NCBI GenBank assembly: GCA_965649825.1
Contig: OZ287696.1
Location: 744,001 to 808,000 of the forward strand
Source: Penicillus capitatus
Taxonomy: Eukaryota; Chlorophyta
DNA: 64,000 nucleotides
Reading direction: 5' to 3'
Below are positions 45,853-56,892 of this stretch, in pieces. The notes beneath the pieces are model-generated. The model ran no database searches. It saw only the letters and a list, made by a program, of their open reading frames with translations, and was not told the origin of the DNA. Each line of letters starts with the position of its first letter. Position 1 is the stretch's first letter. Made by a program: the position numbers and the translations under genes.

Positions 45853-47285
45853 GCCACTATCGAAGAAGATACTTTTTCAGAGATCGTCAAAATAAGACGA
45901 TCATCGTTTTCTGTGCAGATGAGGCAATCTGCGGCGTTTGCAGAAGGACAACGGCCGTGCAAACATCGAATCGGCGATTGGAAGAGAACGCGTCTGCATG
46001 AACACTGACTGGCACATTAAACTTTTACTGATAATCATGTTCACAGATGTTATCAAGAGAGAGAAGTTCTCGAAACCAAACGAGTGATCCTGGCCACGTA
46101 GCCGCAGTTCGTCCTACAACGACCTCCTTCGTGATCAGCAAGGTGTCAGCGGCAGATCCCATTCGGATGGCAACTCCACGGTGTCTGCCGACCATTTCCA
46201 CAGCTCCTTCGCTGTCTCTATCGAATAGGCATCTTTGTTCGGTCTCTCCGGTCTCGCGTTGGATCCAAAGTATCCAAGATACTTTTGGGATTCGGCAATG
46301 GCACTTTTGGCCGTCGCGCAGTAGACGGTGCAGCGGGAACCTGTACAACGATCGTCAGAATCACGTCCCGTCAGCTGCGATGCGTCGAACCTTCTTCAGG
46401 CGTCAATAGAGCGTAGGCTGTTACGTTTTTGTACAGCCACTGCATGACAGATGGAAGGCTTCTGACCACATCGGTCACGACTTCTCCTGGATGCAGAGAG
46501 TAGATGCTGATGCCGTCCTCCATCGGCAGTCTCCTCTGCAGTTCAGCTCCAAACAGAATCTGCAGGACACGGCGAAGAGGGAGACGTGAGGCGAAATCCT
46601 TCCAATGGAGAAGCAACCATTGCCAACTTGCTCTGTCCGTAAGCTTGATCCGAGCTGTAAGCTCCTGGTTGCTCCATGAGGGGATCGTTCATATCAAGAA
46701 TGCCGACTTCGTGCAGAATCGACACCACGTTGACGATCCTGCAATCTTCTCCCTTTCTTGCCTCCCTTCTAAGGGACGGCAATAGACCCAGCGTCAGCAG
46801 AAATGGACCAAGGTAATTGGTCATCATGTGCTGTTCGACCCCTGCGTCGACGGTCTTTCGGCGACCTACAGCACCATCAAGAAACGACCATCGCGCGACG
46901 CTGTGGAGCGATCATACCGCCGATGTCAAAGATCCCGGCGTTATTGATCAGAACGTGCAACGGTCTCTCAGAGGATCGCCATTTCGACACAAAGTCTCTG
47001 ATGGATTTCAGCTGAGACACGTCGAGCTGCATGATTTCGAGGGACAACGTCGAAAGCCCTTCGCGACGTGCTCGCTCTTCGAAAGAGTGTTTCAGTTTCA
47101 TTCCCTTTTCCACATTACGACAGGCGAGAATGACATGTGCCCCACGCCTCGCCAATTCCCAGGCAGTTGTCGTGCCAATCCCGCTGAGAACAAGTTTTGC
47201 TAAAGGTGTCTCTTAAGTGTGACATCCCACACCTGGTAGGTCCTGTGACGATGATGGTTTTGCCACGAACAGAATCATCGCCGAC
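45853..47285 (-). repeat. Inverted segmental duplication, copy B
   Basis: Inverted counterpart of 2675-4103. It includes SDR exons from VGDDSVRGK onward and about 280 bp of 3' flank. This copy keeps an intact frame and its own first exon outside the repeat, so it is probably the parent. Confidence 0.9.
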
Positions 47286-47444
47286 GTTGTCTAAACTGCC
47301 CAGATGCATGGATCGAAACTTCTGCGAACACCATCGTGCATCTCGAAGCGATGCGTCGATTCGAAAACGGAATCTCACCTGAAAGACGACGTCGAAGAAG
47401 ACAGGAATGTATCGCCATAGACGCTCGAGCGTAAACGCCTTCAT
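46135..47444 (-). CDS. Short-chain dehydrogenase, retinol-dehydrogenase/WW-oxidoreductase-like
   Basis: NAD(P)-dependent SDR. Exon 1 is a hydrophobic, membrane-anchor-like leader (MKAFTLERLWRYIPVFF) joined over a 57 nt intron to the Rossmann fold: GKTIIVTGPTSGIGTTTAWE (glycine motif completed by a 49 nt intron), VILACRNVEKG, LHVLINNAGIFDIGG, the catalytic YGQSK (Tyr and Lys), and the structural SLHPGEVVTDV, typical of the retinol dehydrogenase branch. The C-terminus is YFGSNARPERPNKDAY ... LPSEWDLPLTPC with TGA at 46135. Five short introns. Intact, unlike copy A. Start codon 10 nt from that of the divergent plastid-type gene. Confidence 0.85.
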
Positions 47445-47454
47445 TCGTCAAATG

Positions 47455-48898
47455 TCACTGTCGAACGCAACACAGGCTCAGATGAAGGCACGAACATGGC
47501 GGTCGCTTCCCTGCGGCAGCGTCACGTGCAGGAGCGCTATTCGCTACCATAGTAGGAATGCGTCTCAAAAGAAACAGAGCGTCAAGTTTTGGGCGAGGAG
47601 ACAGCGTAGGCGCTTTGATATCTTGTTGCTCGTTAGCGAACTGCCAATGTGTGATAGGCTTTATACTTCGATCCTTGAAACCGACAGACCATCGCACAGA
47701 GGAGAAGGAATTCGTTATTGAGTCAGATGAAGTGGCACCAGAGGCTCCTGTCACTGATGCCGAAAATTCACGACTGAGCGTCGTCTACGAGAAACTCATT
47801 GAGCTCTATCGCAGTCGGGAGAGGAACGATTGGAAGAGTCTTATTGGGCTGAGCACCAAATGGTCAGAACTGGCAGAGGGTGTGTTTGAGAGGTAAAATG
47901 GCAGATCATGATCCGGGATGATCTACTTAGACACGCAAAAACAGAATCGAGCAAAAAAGTATCGAAGAAGAGGATCCTGCAAAGAAACTCGAGTGGATGC
48001 AGTTTGGCAAGTCTCTGTTCAATGTTCACAAGGAGGTAGAGCGCTACGATGCTCTCATTGCAAAGTTCACTGCTGCAACGCAATTGGAATGGGAGGCGAT
48101 TGTCTCGGAGCATCGTCCCGAAATGACACTTGCTTTCTTTGAGCACCTCGAACGACGGGTCCTTCTCCAGGAAAACGATCCTGAGAAACAAGAGGAGCTC
48201 AAAACTATGACATCCGCTCTTATATCCATGGTGGAAATGTACGATCAAGCGACTGGAGACCAGGATTCACTGAATTACGCCAAAGACGCTGTGCAGGACG
48301 TTCTCAAAGTACCAAGCAGCGGTTTTTTACCTCTTTGTGTCACATCGTCGATTTTTCAGGCGGAATCGCTGGAAGATGCAACTCGACGGATCGATGAACT
48401 GGGAGAATCGGGAGGGTTGGATGGTGCCTTCATGCTCACAATGGCAAAGATGTTCATTTCTGTCAAGGAATCTCCGTACACTCAAGAAGAGGTAGGACGT
48501 CGTTTGCTCGACTCGACCTCAACTTTCGAGATTTCTGGATGTATCGTTAGACAAAGGATGTCATGCATCATCTCTATATGAAGGCCAAGGAAACAGCGAG
48601 TCGCCAACAGCCTACGGAAGTGCGAATATTGAAACATCTATTGAGCATTGAAGATCCTCTGGTATTGAAGCAAGCCGTTTTCGATGCGTTTGTTCCGGGA
48701 GAAGCGGTCAGTACATCATTGGATTACCTGAGTACCACGCCGGCGGCGCTTCTAAAGACACTGGAGACGCTGCTGACGGCCTTTGATAGCCAGAAGGGCA
48801 AGCACACGGCGTTGGGTGAAACTTCGAGGCTCATGAATCCTGAGGTCATTCAAAAGATGCGAAAACTGGAAGCGTACATTCGGAGAGAGTTCATGTAA
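47455..48898 (+). CDS. Plastid-type conserved protein (resembles plant At4g37920 family)
   Basis: Spliced from five exons: a Ser/Arg-rich leader suited to a transit peptide (LSNATQAQMKARTWRS) joins by a 31 nt intron to a helical protein. Segments: VVYEKLIELYRSRERNDW, KLEWMQFGKSLFNVHKEV, WEAIVSEHRPEMTLAFF, MLTMAKMFISVKESPYTQEE, TKDVMHHLYMKAKETAS, then VRILKHLLSIEDPLVLKQAV and YLSTTPAALLKTLETLL. The order KDVMHHLYMKAKE, EVRILKHLLSIEDP, TTPAALLKTLE recalls the conserved region of chloroplast proteins of unknown function such as At4g37920; this is from memory and needs a search. If right, the organism has or had a plastid. Confidence 0.6.
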
Positions 48899-48970
48899 TT
48901 CTGGAATTTCTACAGGTACTGTTTGAGCAAGGTGTGCATGGACTCTGGCATATCCATCGTCAGAATCTGA

Positions 48971-49663
48971 TCATGAAACTCCAGCAACGCCCTTACCTAT
49001 GCACCCGATATCAGGGACTCGGATGTAAGAGAAGGTTAGCTGGCGACGTACTCCCAGTGCATAATGCCCAGCGCGCAATGGATGATGCGTAATCCAACCG
49101 TCTTTCACGAGCGATGCCAACACTGAAGTGCATTCCTGTGGACTCAACTCCAGCGGCGTTTCGAACCCAGGACAGGTGCCCCGTCCAATTCTCAAAGCAT
49201 CTGGCTCAGAGATACAGCCACCATTCTCTGCATCTTCGCCATCTCGTAGAATGACGGTCATCTAACGTCACATCGTTCGTCACATCGATATCCAGTCGAG
49301 GATCCTTGCTCACTCACCATGCGTTGGAAGAAATCCGGTCGTTGAGAGGAGCACTTTTTCGCGAGCGCCTTGGTGACGATATCGTCGCTCTGTTTGTTCA
49401 CCAGTGCCACATAGGCGTTGCCATCGAACTGCAAACGGTGACCAAGATGGCAGGTAGATATTGCGTGGGGCCACGTGGGTTACTGGCGATGTCATGCGTC
49501 GGACTTCGATATCTGCAAATTTCAGATCTTTGTTGATGCGCAGCCGGAGTTGCTCGACGCGATCATCGGCGACGTCGCCCCCCACCGTCCGTAGAAAATC
49601 GCAAACCTGCGTCACTGTTCGGCATCCCTTCTGCAGAAGATACTGCAGCAGTGCCGCTTCCAT
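48971..49663 (-). CDS. NSE1: NSE1-like SMC5/6 complex subunit, C-terminus short
   Basis: SMC5/6 complex subunit acting in DNA repair. EAALLQYLLQKGCRTVTQV and LRLRINKDLKFADIEVRR match the first winged helix of NSE1; after a 55 nt intron FDGNAYVALVNKQSDDI matches the YALVN motif, and after a 56 nt intron LSPQECTSVLASLVKDGWI and HYALGVRRQLTFSYI match the second winged helix. NSE1 normally ends in a RING-like finger; none is seen before the stop at 48971, and sequence beyond is antisense to the plastid-type gene. A splice at 48993 could extend it, but without an obvious RING. About 195 residues. Confidence 0.7.
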
Positions 49664-49842
49664 TCTCGATCAATGATGAACCCATTGCGTTCTTCTCGCA
49701 AATGTATTGCGTTAGCTTCGCATGCTCCTCGCCGTGCACATCTCTCTCACAAAAACGCGTCTCCCTCCGTGTGGCGTTGCGTCGTCGTGATAGTAGACGG
49801 TTGTTTCGCGCAAGAAACTTGAAGACGAAGAACAGTGCAGGA

Positions 49843-50931
49843 ATGAACGGCACGTCGCGCGACGTCGCGGAAACGACGCGCGCTGAAATAGACGATTTGA
49901 AGCAGCAAGTTCAACGGCTGACAGAACTGGTTTTATCGCAACAGCGACAGCTTACGAGCCAGGAGGAAGAGCTACTGACTTTAAGAAACGAATCCCATGA
50001 AGACGAAGAATCGACTCGAAAGTCCGTCGTCCTATCGCCCCTTCAATCTCAGATACGCGGCTATGGTGACCGTCGCTATTTCGGAGGATTCGATGCGCGT
50101 TTTCATTCAATACACAAGTAAGACGTCGTTTAGAAATGCCACAGCGATGGCTGCTGTAGTGGAGCAACGCCGAGGGACTTTCGTGTCCTCCCCGACCGTA
50201 TTGTCCTCGTGCGTCACGCTCAGTCAGAAGGCAATGTCAATAAACACGTGTACTCTGTTGTACCCGATCGAAAACTTCCATTGACAGAGCTCGGGAAGAC
50301 GCAGGCCGAATGTGCAGGTCTGGTATTGAAGAAAGAGCTCGAGAAAGATGGTGACCCTTTCAAACTCGTTTTTTACATTTCGCCTTATCGTCGATCTTAT
50401 CAGACCTATCAAGGAATCTCCAAGGCTTTTGATTCCGAATCGATCCTTGGCGTCTTTGAGGACGTTCAGCTGAGGGAACAAGACTTTGGCAATTTTCAAG
50501 ATCCAACAGGAAAACGCAGAGAAATGAAAGAGAGATTAGAGTTCGGCAGATTCTTTTATCGCTTCCCCAATGGCGAATCTGGAGCCGATGTGTACGATCG
50601 TATTACCATCTTCGAGGATCACTTGGTGCGAGACATCAATGCAGGACGCTTTGCACAGGGTCACACAAATCTGGTTCTGGTCACACATGGCTTGGCATTG
50701 AGAATTATTTTGATGCGATGGTTTCACTGGACAGTGGATCAGTTTCTCAACGTATACAATCCTGGTAACTGTGAACCGATTGTGCTGGAACGGCTGGTTC
50801 CTCAATCCACCGGCGTTGCTTCGTGGATTCACACCAAGATGCTCTACCGTGTGGCACCGCACTCAGCTCAGTATCTAAACGGCGCTACTCCAGATATGCT
50901 GACTCCTCAATACACTCCTCCGCAAAACTAG
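49843..50931 (+). CDS. Phosphoglycerate-mutase-family phosphatase
   Basis: Histidine phosphatase superfamily, branch 1. A short coiled coil (AEIDDLKQQVQRLTELVLS) precedes the catalytic domain: RIVLVRHAQSEGNVNKHVYS (RHG-type motif with catalytic His), LTELGKTQAE, FYISPYRRSYQT, LREQDFGNFQDP, and NLVLVTHGLALRIILMRW with the second His. A 42 nt intron is spliced at IHN|GATPRDF (phase 2). Similar enzymes with the REQDFGNFQ motif occur in plants, fungi and oomycetes as phosphatases of unknown substrate. Ends with TAG at 50931. Divergent from NSE1, with starts 180 bp apart. Confidence 0.85.
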
Positions 50932-51044
50932 GCTCATGTCGAGACGCATTCTCCCATGATTTGATGCGATTTGATGACGTTGATGATGATGTCCTCGGTG
51001 AATGGTATTGGGCTTCCGCTGTGTACGACGACGTTCTGTTTCAG

Positions 51045-52074
51045 ATGCCTTCCTGTGGCCTTGTGCTCTGCCCGCGTTCCTACGTTTTTCGACTACCCTC
51101 TCGATGCGTGCGTCGACGCAGAAGACACATGCGCGCATCGCATGCTGTCGCCGGAGGACGTCGTCTGCGCGTGCAGGCGACGTTAAGTGGTGTCGACGAA
51201 CGTCAACGCCTTCCACGACCCTTTCCCTTTATCGAAACATTTAATCCATACCTGACGACTCTTCCACGCCCGCCACGCGTCGCTGTCGACGTTGATGAAG
51301 TCCTGGGGCAATTTCTCGTCGCGCTGAACGGCTTCTGTGCCGAAGAGTATGGAATGACACATGACGTGAAAGACTATCACGTCTACCACTTTGCGACGGT
51401 TTATCTCGAAAGACAGACGCACATGACTGACAAGAAATCGGGTGTCTAGGTCTGGGGATGCAGTCAAGGAGAGTCCGTAGATATCGTTCATGCTTTTTTC
51501 GAATCTTCGCATTTTCGTGAACTCCCTTTAGTTCCGGGTAAGGTGTGGGAAACGCACGGACTGTGATGCACAAGAAGAGATATACAGGAGCGTTCGAGGC
51601 ACTGTGCAAGCTGCAGAAGTGGTGCGATCTCCATGTGGTGACATCGCGGCAGCACATTATTCGAGACATTACCATCGACTGGCTGACAGAGCATTATCCA
51701 GGAATATTCACGAGCATTCATTTCGGGAATCATTATGCGAGAGAAGGCGCGAGTAAGAAAAAATCAGAGCTGTGCAAGTATCTCCTGTCACATCATCTTG
51801 GCGGCGGCCGACAGCACAGTTGTCGGTGTTATGTAGAGAGATAGATGCGTGCGTCTTAATTGATGATAATCCGGCGTATGCGATGGACTGCGCCTCTTCA
51901 GGCATCGATGTTATTCTGTACAACGACCAAAACAGATATCCGTGGTCACGGATGTCGAAAGAAAACGGACATGAGCGCATCCGTGAGGTGACATCGTGGT
52001 CTGATATACCAGAGATTTTGCGGAGACTATTCAAAGAACAACAGAATGAAGATCAAGCTGTATATGGACAATAA
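51045..52074 (+). CDS. HAD-superfamily phosphatase (plant/algal 5'-nucleotidase-like type)
   Basis: All four HAD motifs are visible: VAVDVDEVL (I, catalytic Asp pair), LHVVTSRQ (II), the Lys of ASKKKSELCK (III) and VLIDDNPAYAMDC (IV). Exons are joined by 43-51 nt introns after HFAT, LPLVP(G) and SELCK. The N-terminus (MPSCGLVLCPRSYVFRLPS, then RRRRRHMRAS) is basic and hydrophobic like an organelle-targeting leader. The substrate is unknown. The layout matches HAD proteins of plants and algae annotated as 5'-nucleotidase-like. The start at 51045 is the most plausible of several ATGs. Confidence 0.8.
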
Positions 52075-52550
52075 GAGTCTGTCTGCTGTAGCATAGTTCA
52101 TCATCAATCTTTGCGTTTTGAGACGTGGGAGGCCTGTTTGTGGTTGATAATATGAGAGGTTCCGGCATGCCTCAATTCATTACCTCGTACTTGACTAGGC
52201 ACAGTTCTGCGGCTGTGAGTACTGATGTGATCTGGTGACGCTGTTTCATGTTCTGTGGCGCTAAGAAGTGTATTCAACCAAGTCCAATGTGTGATGATGC
52301 TCGTACCATAGTGGCCATAACGCTTTGTGCGACGCCGTTCTCGAATACCACTATCCAGCGGATAAGGTGGCGGCGAATCTTTGTTGTGCGTTAAGCGCAT
52401 TTTGATCATTAGTCGTCCGAAATGACGACGCCAATCTGTTTGCGTCTTTGAACGTCTGTCTATCTATTCGCTTTAATAGTCATTTCTCGCATTTTCGCAT
52501 GGGACAAACGTCTTCATTGTGACAGTAACGGGTGCGGCGTTCGGAATCCG
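52075..52550. other. Intergenic, nothing recognised
   Basis: About 475 bp between two plus-strand genes. A minus-strand frame of 101 codons is open (52409-52104) but does not look protein-like. Confidence 0.45.
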
Positions 52551-53174
52551 ATGAGCAAGAAACGTGGTCTATCCGTCGACGAGAAGCGCAGTCGTCTGTT
52601 GGAAGTCTTTCATGAGTCGGGCGAAGTGTTCGTCCTGAAAGAGGTCGAGAAGCTCGGTGTGAAGAAAGGTATCACGCCTCAAAGTATCAAAGACATCCTG
52701 CAGAGCCTCATCGACGACGATCTGGTGCACCAAGAGAAGATCGGCTCTGCCAACTATTTCTGGTCCTTCCCCTCGGAGGCGTCGGTTTTGTTAGAGATCG
52801 AGATGACGAAGACGCAGCAGACACTCGAAAAGCATCGCACAGAGAAACGCGATATCGAAGAACGTCTTGCGAACGAACGCACAGGGCGTGAGGACTCCGA
52901 GACGCGGCAAGAGAAGCAACGTCAAATGGAAGAGCTAGACGACGACGTCCATCGACTGACGACCGAAATCGAAGCCTATCGCGATCACGATCCAGAAGTG
53001 CTCGCCCAACTGCATCGTGGCGTCGATCAGGCGAAGTCATCGGCGAATCGCTGGTTGGATAATATCTTCGCTCTACAAAGCTGGTGCCGCCGACAGTTTC
53101 CTGGAATGGAAGGGGAGGTAAAGAAGCTGTTCGAACAAAACGGCATTCAAGATGACGTTGATTACATCGACTGA
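52551..53174 (+). CDS. MND1: MND1, meiotic recombination factor
   Basis: Partner of HOP2, loading DMC1/RAD51 recombinases on DNA during meiosis. Intronless, 207 residues, against about 205 in human. N-terminal winged helix: MSKKRGLSVDEKRSRLLEVF, VFVLKEVEKLGVKKGIT, QSIKDILQSLIDDDLV and KIGSANYFWSFPSE are highly conserved. Then a coiled coil (ETRQEKQRQMEELDDDVH) and the C-terminal segment with NRWLDNIFALQSWC and the F-x6-I-x3-D-x2-D-Y end motif. Its presence implies a sexual cycle. Confidence 0.95.
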   Translation: MSKKRGLSVDEKRSRLLEVFHESGEVFVLKEVEKLGVKKGITPQSIKDILQSLIDDDLVHQEKIGSANYFWSFPSEASVLLEIEMTKTQQTLEKHRTEKRDIEERLANERTGREDSETRQEKQRQMEELDDDVHRLTTEIEAYRDHDPEVLAQLHRGVDQAKSSANRWLDNIFALQSWCRRQFPGMEGEVKKLFEQNGIQDDVDYID

Positions 53175-53245
53175 TACAGCCATTTGACCTGCAGTGTGCC
53201 TGTTCCCTTTCCTGGTGCTTTTGTTGGACACGCACACACGGACAC

Positions 53246-53560
53246 ATGATTGAAGTGATATTAAACGACCGGCTTGGAAAGAAAGTCCGCGTCAAGTGCA
53301 AGTCCTCCGACGATTCTCTTCGCCGCGGTCGTTATAGTGTCTCCGTAGCGAGGATGACACAGTGGGTGACTTGAAAAAGCTCGTTGCCGCGCAGACGGGC
53401 ACGCGACCCGAGAAGATTCGCATACAGAAATGGCACATCCGGCACGCTGTGGTCGTGTTCCTGACGAATGGGGTGTAGGTACACCATCTACAAGGATCAT
53501 GTGACGTTAGCAGACTACGAGATTCATGATGGCATGGGTTTGGAATTGTATTACAATTAG
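53246..53560 (+). CDS. UBL5: UBL5/HUB1 ubiquitin-like splicing modifier
   Basis: [18 protein letters not shown], then [25 protein letters not shown] and [18 protein letters not shown] with end LELYYN match UBL5 residue for residue over its 73-residue length, including the double Tyr at the end. It binds spliceosomal Snu66-type proteins and supports use of weak 5' splice sites. Intron 1 is GT-AG, 47 nt. Intron 2, within W (TG|G), starts with GC: gcacatccgg...gggtgtag, 46 nt. The TAG stop at 53558-53560 overlaps the stop of the convergent mTERF gene in the tetranucleotide TTAG. Confidence 0.95.
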
Positions 53561-55047
53561 AGAGACGTTTGAATCAGCTCAGGTGCCCATTTGGCGAGAA
53601 ACTTTTTCTCCGTTCGTGTCCAATTCTCCCGATAGCCGCGATACTTCTGTGGAACGGTCTTGACATGCCTTGTGCAGAATTCGACGTCCGATTCTCCAAA
53701 GAGCTTCATCAGGGGCCACTCCTTGACCTCCTGGTGCAGCTTCATGTGTCGCAAGAACGCCACACGCGGAAGCACATTCTCCGTCCATGAGCAGACCATG
53801 TACTTGGGATAGGTGAGCAGAACCGAACGATGTCTCTCGAGCTCATTGAAGAGGAAATCCAGCTTGCGTCGCGACGCTGCATCGTAGAGCTTGATGGCAA
53901 GGAGCTCTGGACATCGTACAATCATCACTGTCGTTTCATGTCGACTGAATCCAAGGTTTTTGAGGGTGGCAAGGTTTGGAAGGATATCTTTCTCGGTATC
54001 TAGCCGAAACACTGATGGCGTACGGATGATGATCTTTCGCACCATCTTTGCTTCGGCGTTCAACGTCGCCTCCAAAAAGTTCACCAGGTGACGCAGGTCT
54101 GCTGTCAGACGTCTGTCCAGCAGCGCCGGGCATTCCAGCAACATGTCACGGATCTGACTCTGCGAGACCTGATAATGCACGAGAAAGGAGAGACGCTCTT
54201 GTAGACCGAACAACGTGTGGGACAGAATCTTAGGCGCGTCTCGGATCATCCTGCCCATTTGCGCCGGGCTCATACCGATCAGATTTTGAAAGAGGGAGAT
54301 CAGACTGAGCAGATAAGCTTCATCGATCTTGGAAAGAGCGCCTGGAAAACGCAAAACGATGCGCCTCACATCTGGCAAGGCAATCTTGTAGCGTCCAATA
54401 AGAATGGACACTCCTCGATCGCAACGCGTCTCAAAGTCCTGGTCAAAGACAGACGGATTCTCCCTCGCAATGTACCGCAGATCGCGCACATCCTCGAGCA
54501 CGAATTTCTGTTTCAGGTATTTGAGTGTCCGATCGATGTGTGAAAAGGGAAGGGAGAGGAGCTTCGGTGAGCGATCCAGCATCTGACGCAGCTCGTCGTC
54601 CGATATCGACAGGCTTTCACGCATGCGATCATACCACTGTCGAATGACGGCATGTGTTAAATGGAAAGAACGCGGATTGCGTTCGGCGAATCGCTCAAAG
54701 GCCAATCCTTCGAATCCGAGTCCATGCAGAAACACGCCGACTGCCGTCGAGGCGAACTCTGGACGGAGATTTCTGAGTTGAATGGTCTCTGTCGGTAATG
54801 GACGATTCTTGACTGGCGAGACATCTTGAAAGGAGATCTCTGCAGGAGGATACGTTTTCTTCGGCCGCGTGTCTGGTACCGGAATGAGATCTGTGGAAGA
54901 ATCGTTGAGTAGAGTCTCTTGGAGTTCGCCATCGACCCGTCTTGACGCGACGCTTCGGATCCAACGCGGCCACTCGATCACGACGTCCCGCAGCGAAAGG
55001 GATCGACGCAGCAAAGCCATTCGATTGCGATTGTCCATCTGATGCAT
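53557..55047 (-). CDS. mTERF-family organelle protein
   Basis: Mitochondrial/plastid transcription termination factor family: helical repeats that bind organellar nucleic acid. Repeats with the LxxxPxxL pattern are visible: [111 protein letters not shown]. No intron in about 1.5 kb. Likely start at 55047 (MHQMDNRN) or 55038; the frame is open to 55218, but that would overlap the divergent FAD gene start. The first 100 residues would contain a targeting peptide. Mitochondrion or plastid not decided. Confidence 0.88.
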   Translation of the reverse strand: MHQMDNRNRMALLRRSLSLRDVVIEWPRWIRSVASRRVDGELQETLLNDSSTDLIPVPDTRPKKTYPPAEISFQDVSPVKNRPLPTETIQLRNLRPEFASTAVGVFLHGLGFEGLAFERFAERNPRSFHLTHAVIRQWYDRMRESLSISDDELRQMLDRSPKLLSLPFSHIDRTLKYLKQKFVLEDVRDLRYIARENPSVFDQDFETRCDRGVSILIGRYKIALPDVRRIVLRFPGALSKIDEAYLLSLISLFQNLIGMSPAQMGRMIRDAPKILSHTLFGLQERLSFLVHYQVSQSQIRDMLLECPALLDRRLTADLRHLVNFLEATLNAEAKMVRKIIIRTPSVFRLDTEKDILPNLATLKNLGFSRHETTVMIVRCPELLAIKLYDAASRRKLDFLFNELERHRSVLLTYPKYMVCSWTENVLPRVAFLRHMKLHQEVKEWPLMKLFGESDVEFCTRHVKTVPQKYRGYRENWTRTEKKFLAKWAPELIQTSL

Positions 55048-55064
55048 TTCCACACAGACATCAG

Positions 55065-56892
55065 ATGATCGGCCTGCGGACGACAGAAATCCGTTCGCGT
55101 TCACCTTTCGTGGGCGGCAGACAACGAACGAGGCCCATCTGCTCAGCAATCGAGAACAGCCGCCCCAAGATCGTCGTCGTTGGCGGCGGCTGGGCAGGTC
55201 AGACCTTGCGGTGCGCACTTAGGTCTTCTCAACGTCGTGTGTCTGCAGGATTTGGTGCAGCGAAGCATCTCACGTCTGAAGGCTATGATGTTACTCTTCT
55301 CGATGCCGCAGCCAACCCTGGAGGACTGTCCACCGGATTTCGCACTCCACAGGGGCGTGCAGTCGAGGCAGGAATGAAGGGATTTTGGTATCAGGTAAGC
55401 TGCGACTGTTATGGAGTGAGATCTACGACAATGAACTGTGCAGTACCATAACATCTTCGCTCTGGTTCGAGAGCTTGGCATCGAGAATCCGTTTACGGAA
55501 TTCACACGGAGTGGCTTCTGGTGTCCAGAAGGACTGACAACAGAAGGGCCTGTCTTTTCAAAGCTCCCCCAGTATCCAACATTGCTTGGCCAATTCATCC
55601 ACACGACACAGCTCTTCAAGTCTATCAATGGAGCCCGTGCCTCTTTTCTTAGTGTGGCTGTGGTTCAGGCGTGTGAGTTTGGTGGATCAGCTGAGCATGT
55701 TTAACATGCTTTTGCCAGTGGTGGACTTCAACAGCGATCCAGCGACGTACCAGCGGTACGATCAGATGACGGCCAGGGAGCTCTTTAACAAAACAGGCAT
55801 CTCAAAGAATCTCTACACCGAGTTTCTGAAGCCTCTCTTGCTGGTGGGTCTGTTCGCTCCTCCTGAAGAGATCTCTGCCGCTTCGATGATGGAGACGATG
55901 TATTTCTATGCTCTGGCCCATCAGAATGATTTTGATATCTGCTGGTGCAAAGGATCTGTTACCGAACGGATCTTTGCTCCGCTGGTGGATCGCATCCGGA
56001 GCGCAGGGGGTCGTGTCATTGGCAATCGCATTGTGACCGATCTTGAAACAGATGCCGAAGGAATTGTGAAGTCCGTCAAGGCTCAAGATGTGCAGACAGG
56101 TACGGAGACCGTCTACGAAGCCGATGCCGTGATTCTGGCCGTTAGCATCAAGGGAATGAAACGACTGATGCGCACATGTGACACACTGGCAGGGCGAGAA
56201 GAGTTTCAACGGATCATGAATCTAAAGGGCATCGATGTTATGGCAACGCGTCTGTGGTTTGACAAAGACATCGAAACGAGATTCCCTTCAAACGTTCTCG
56301 CCCGTTTTGAACAGGATGTGGGTGGCACCTATTTCAATCTGTCACAGCTTCAGGTCAGCCCCTCCGATCTCATCTTGAAGAAAATGCATGCGTGTGGTAG
56401 GATGAGTACAAAGAGGAGAAAGGATCCGTCATCGCAGCAGATTTTTACCATTCCAATCCGATGATGCCCCGCACCGATGAACAGATCTTGACAGATGTTC
56501 AGTCTTATCTCAGTACATGTGAGCCCGCCTTTGCCTCGGCGAATCTCATCGATGGCGCCGTGTTGCGATTCTACGGTGCCGTCACGCACTTCAGTCCTGG
56601 ATCTTTCGCATCACGTCCTTTTCAGGAGACCACTCTACCGAATCTCTTCTTGGCCGGGGACTGGGTCAAAGGTGTTCCTCACGGTGCCAACGGACTGTCG
56701 CAGGAACGCGCCTATGTCACTGGACTGATCGCAGCGAACAAAGTGATCGAACGGTGCATGAAGGGATCGCCTGCCGCAATTCTGGACGTCCAACCAGACG
56801 AGCCACACATTGCTGCGTTAAAGACACTTAACAGAGAGATCAAGGACAGGATAAGGGGTTTGGGATTAGATTCCGTTCTTCTTCCTTGGTGA
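55065..56892 (+). CDS. Plastid-type FAD amine-oxidase/carotenoid-desaturase-like enzyme
   Basis: FAD-dependent oxidoreductase of the phytoene desaturase/amine oxidase superfamily. After a basic leader fit for organelle import (MIGLRTTEIRSRSP) comes the dinucleotide-binding motif KIVVVGGGWAGFGAAKHL, split by a 53 nt intron, then VTLLDAAANPGGLSTGF and AGMKGFWYQ. Further segments: RVSLVDQLSMFNM (over a 49 nt intron), TARELFNKTGISKNLY, PLLLVGLFAPPEEISAAS, AHQNDFDICWCKGS and the C-terminal FAD motif LFLAGDWVKGVPHGANGLSQ. This subgroup in plants and algae is plastid-targeted; substrate not certain, carotenoid-related by similarity. Five exons, ends at 56892. Confidence 0.82.
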
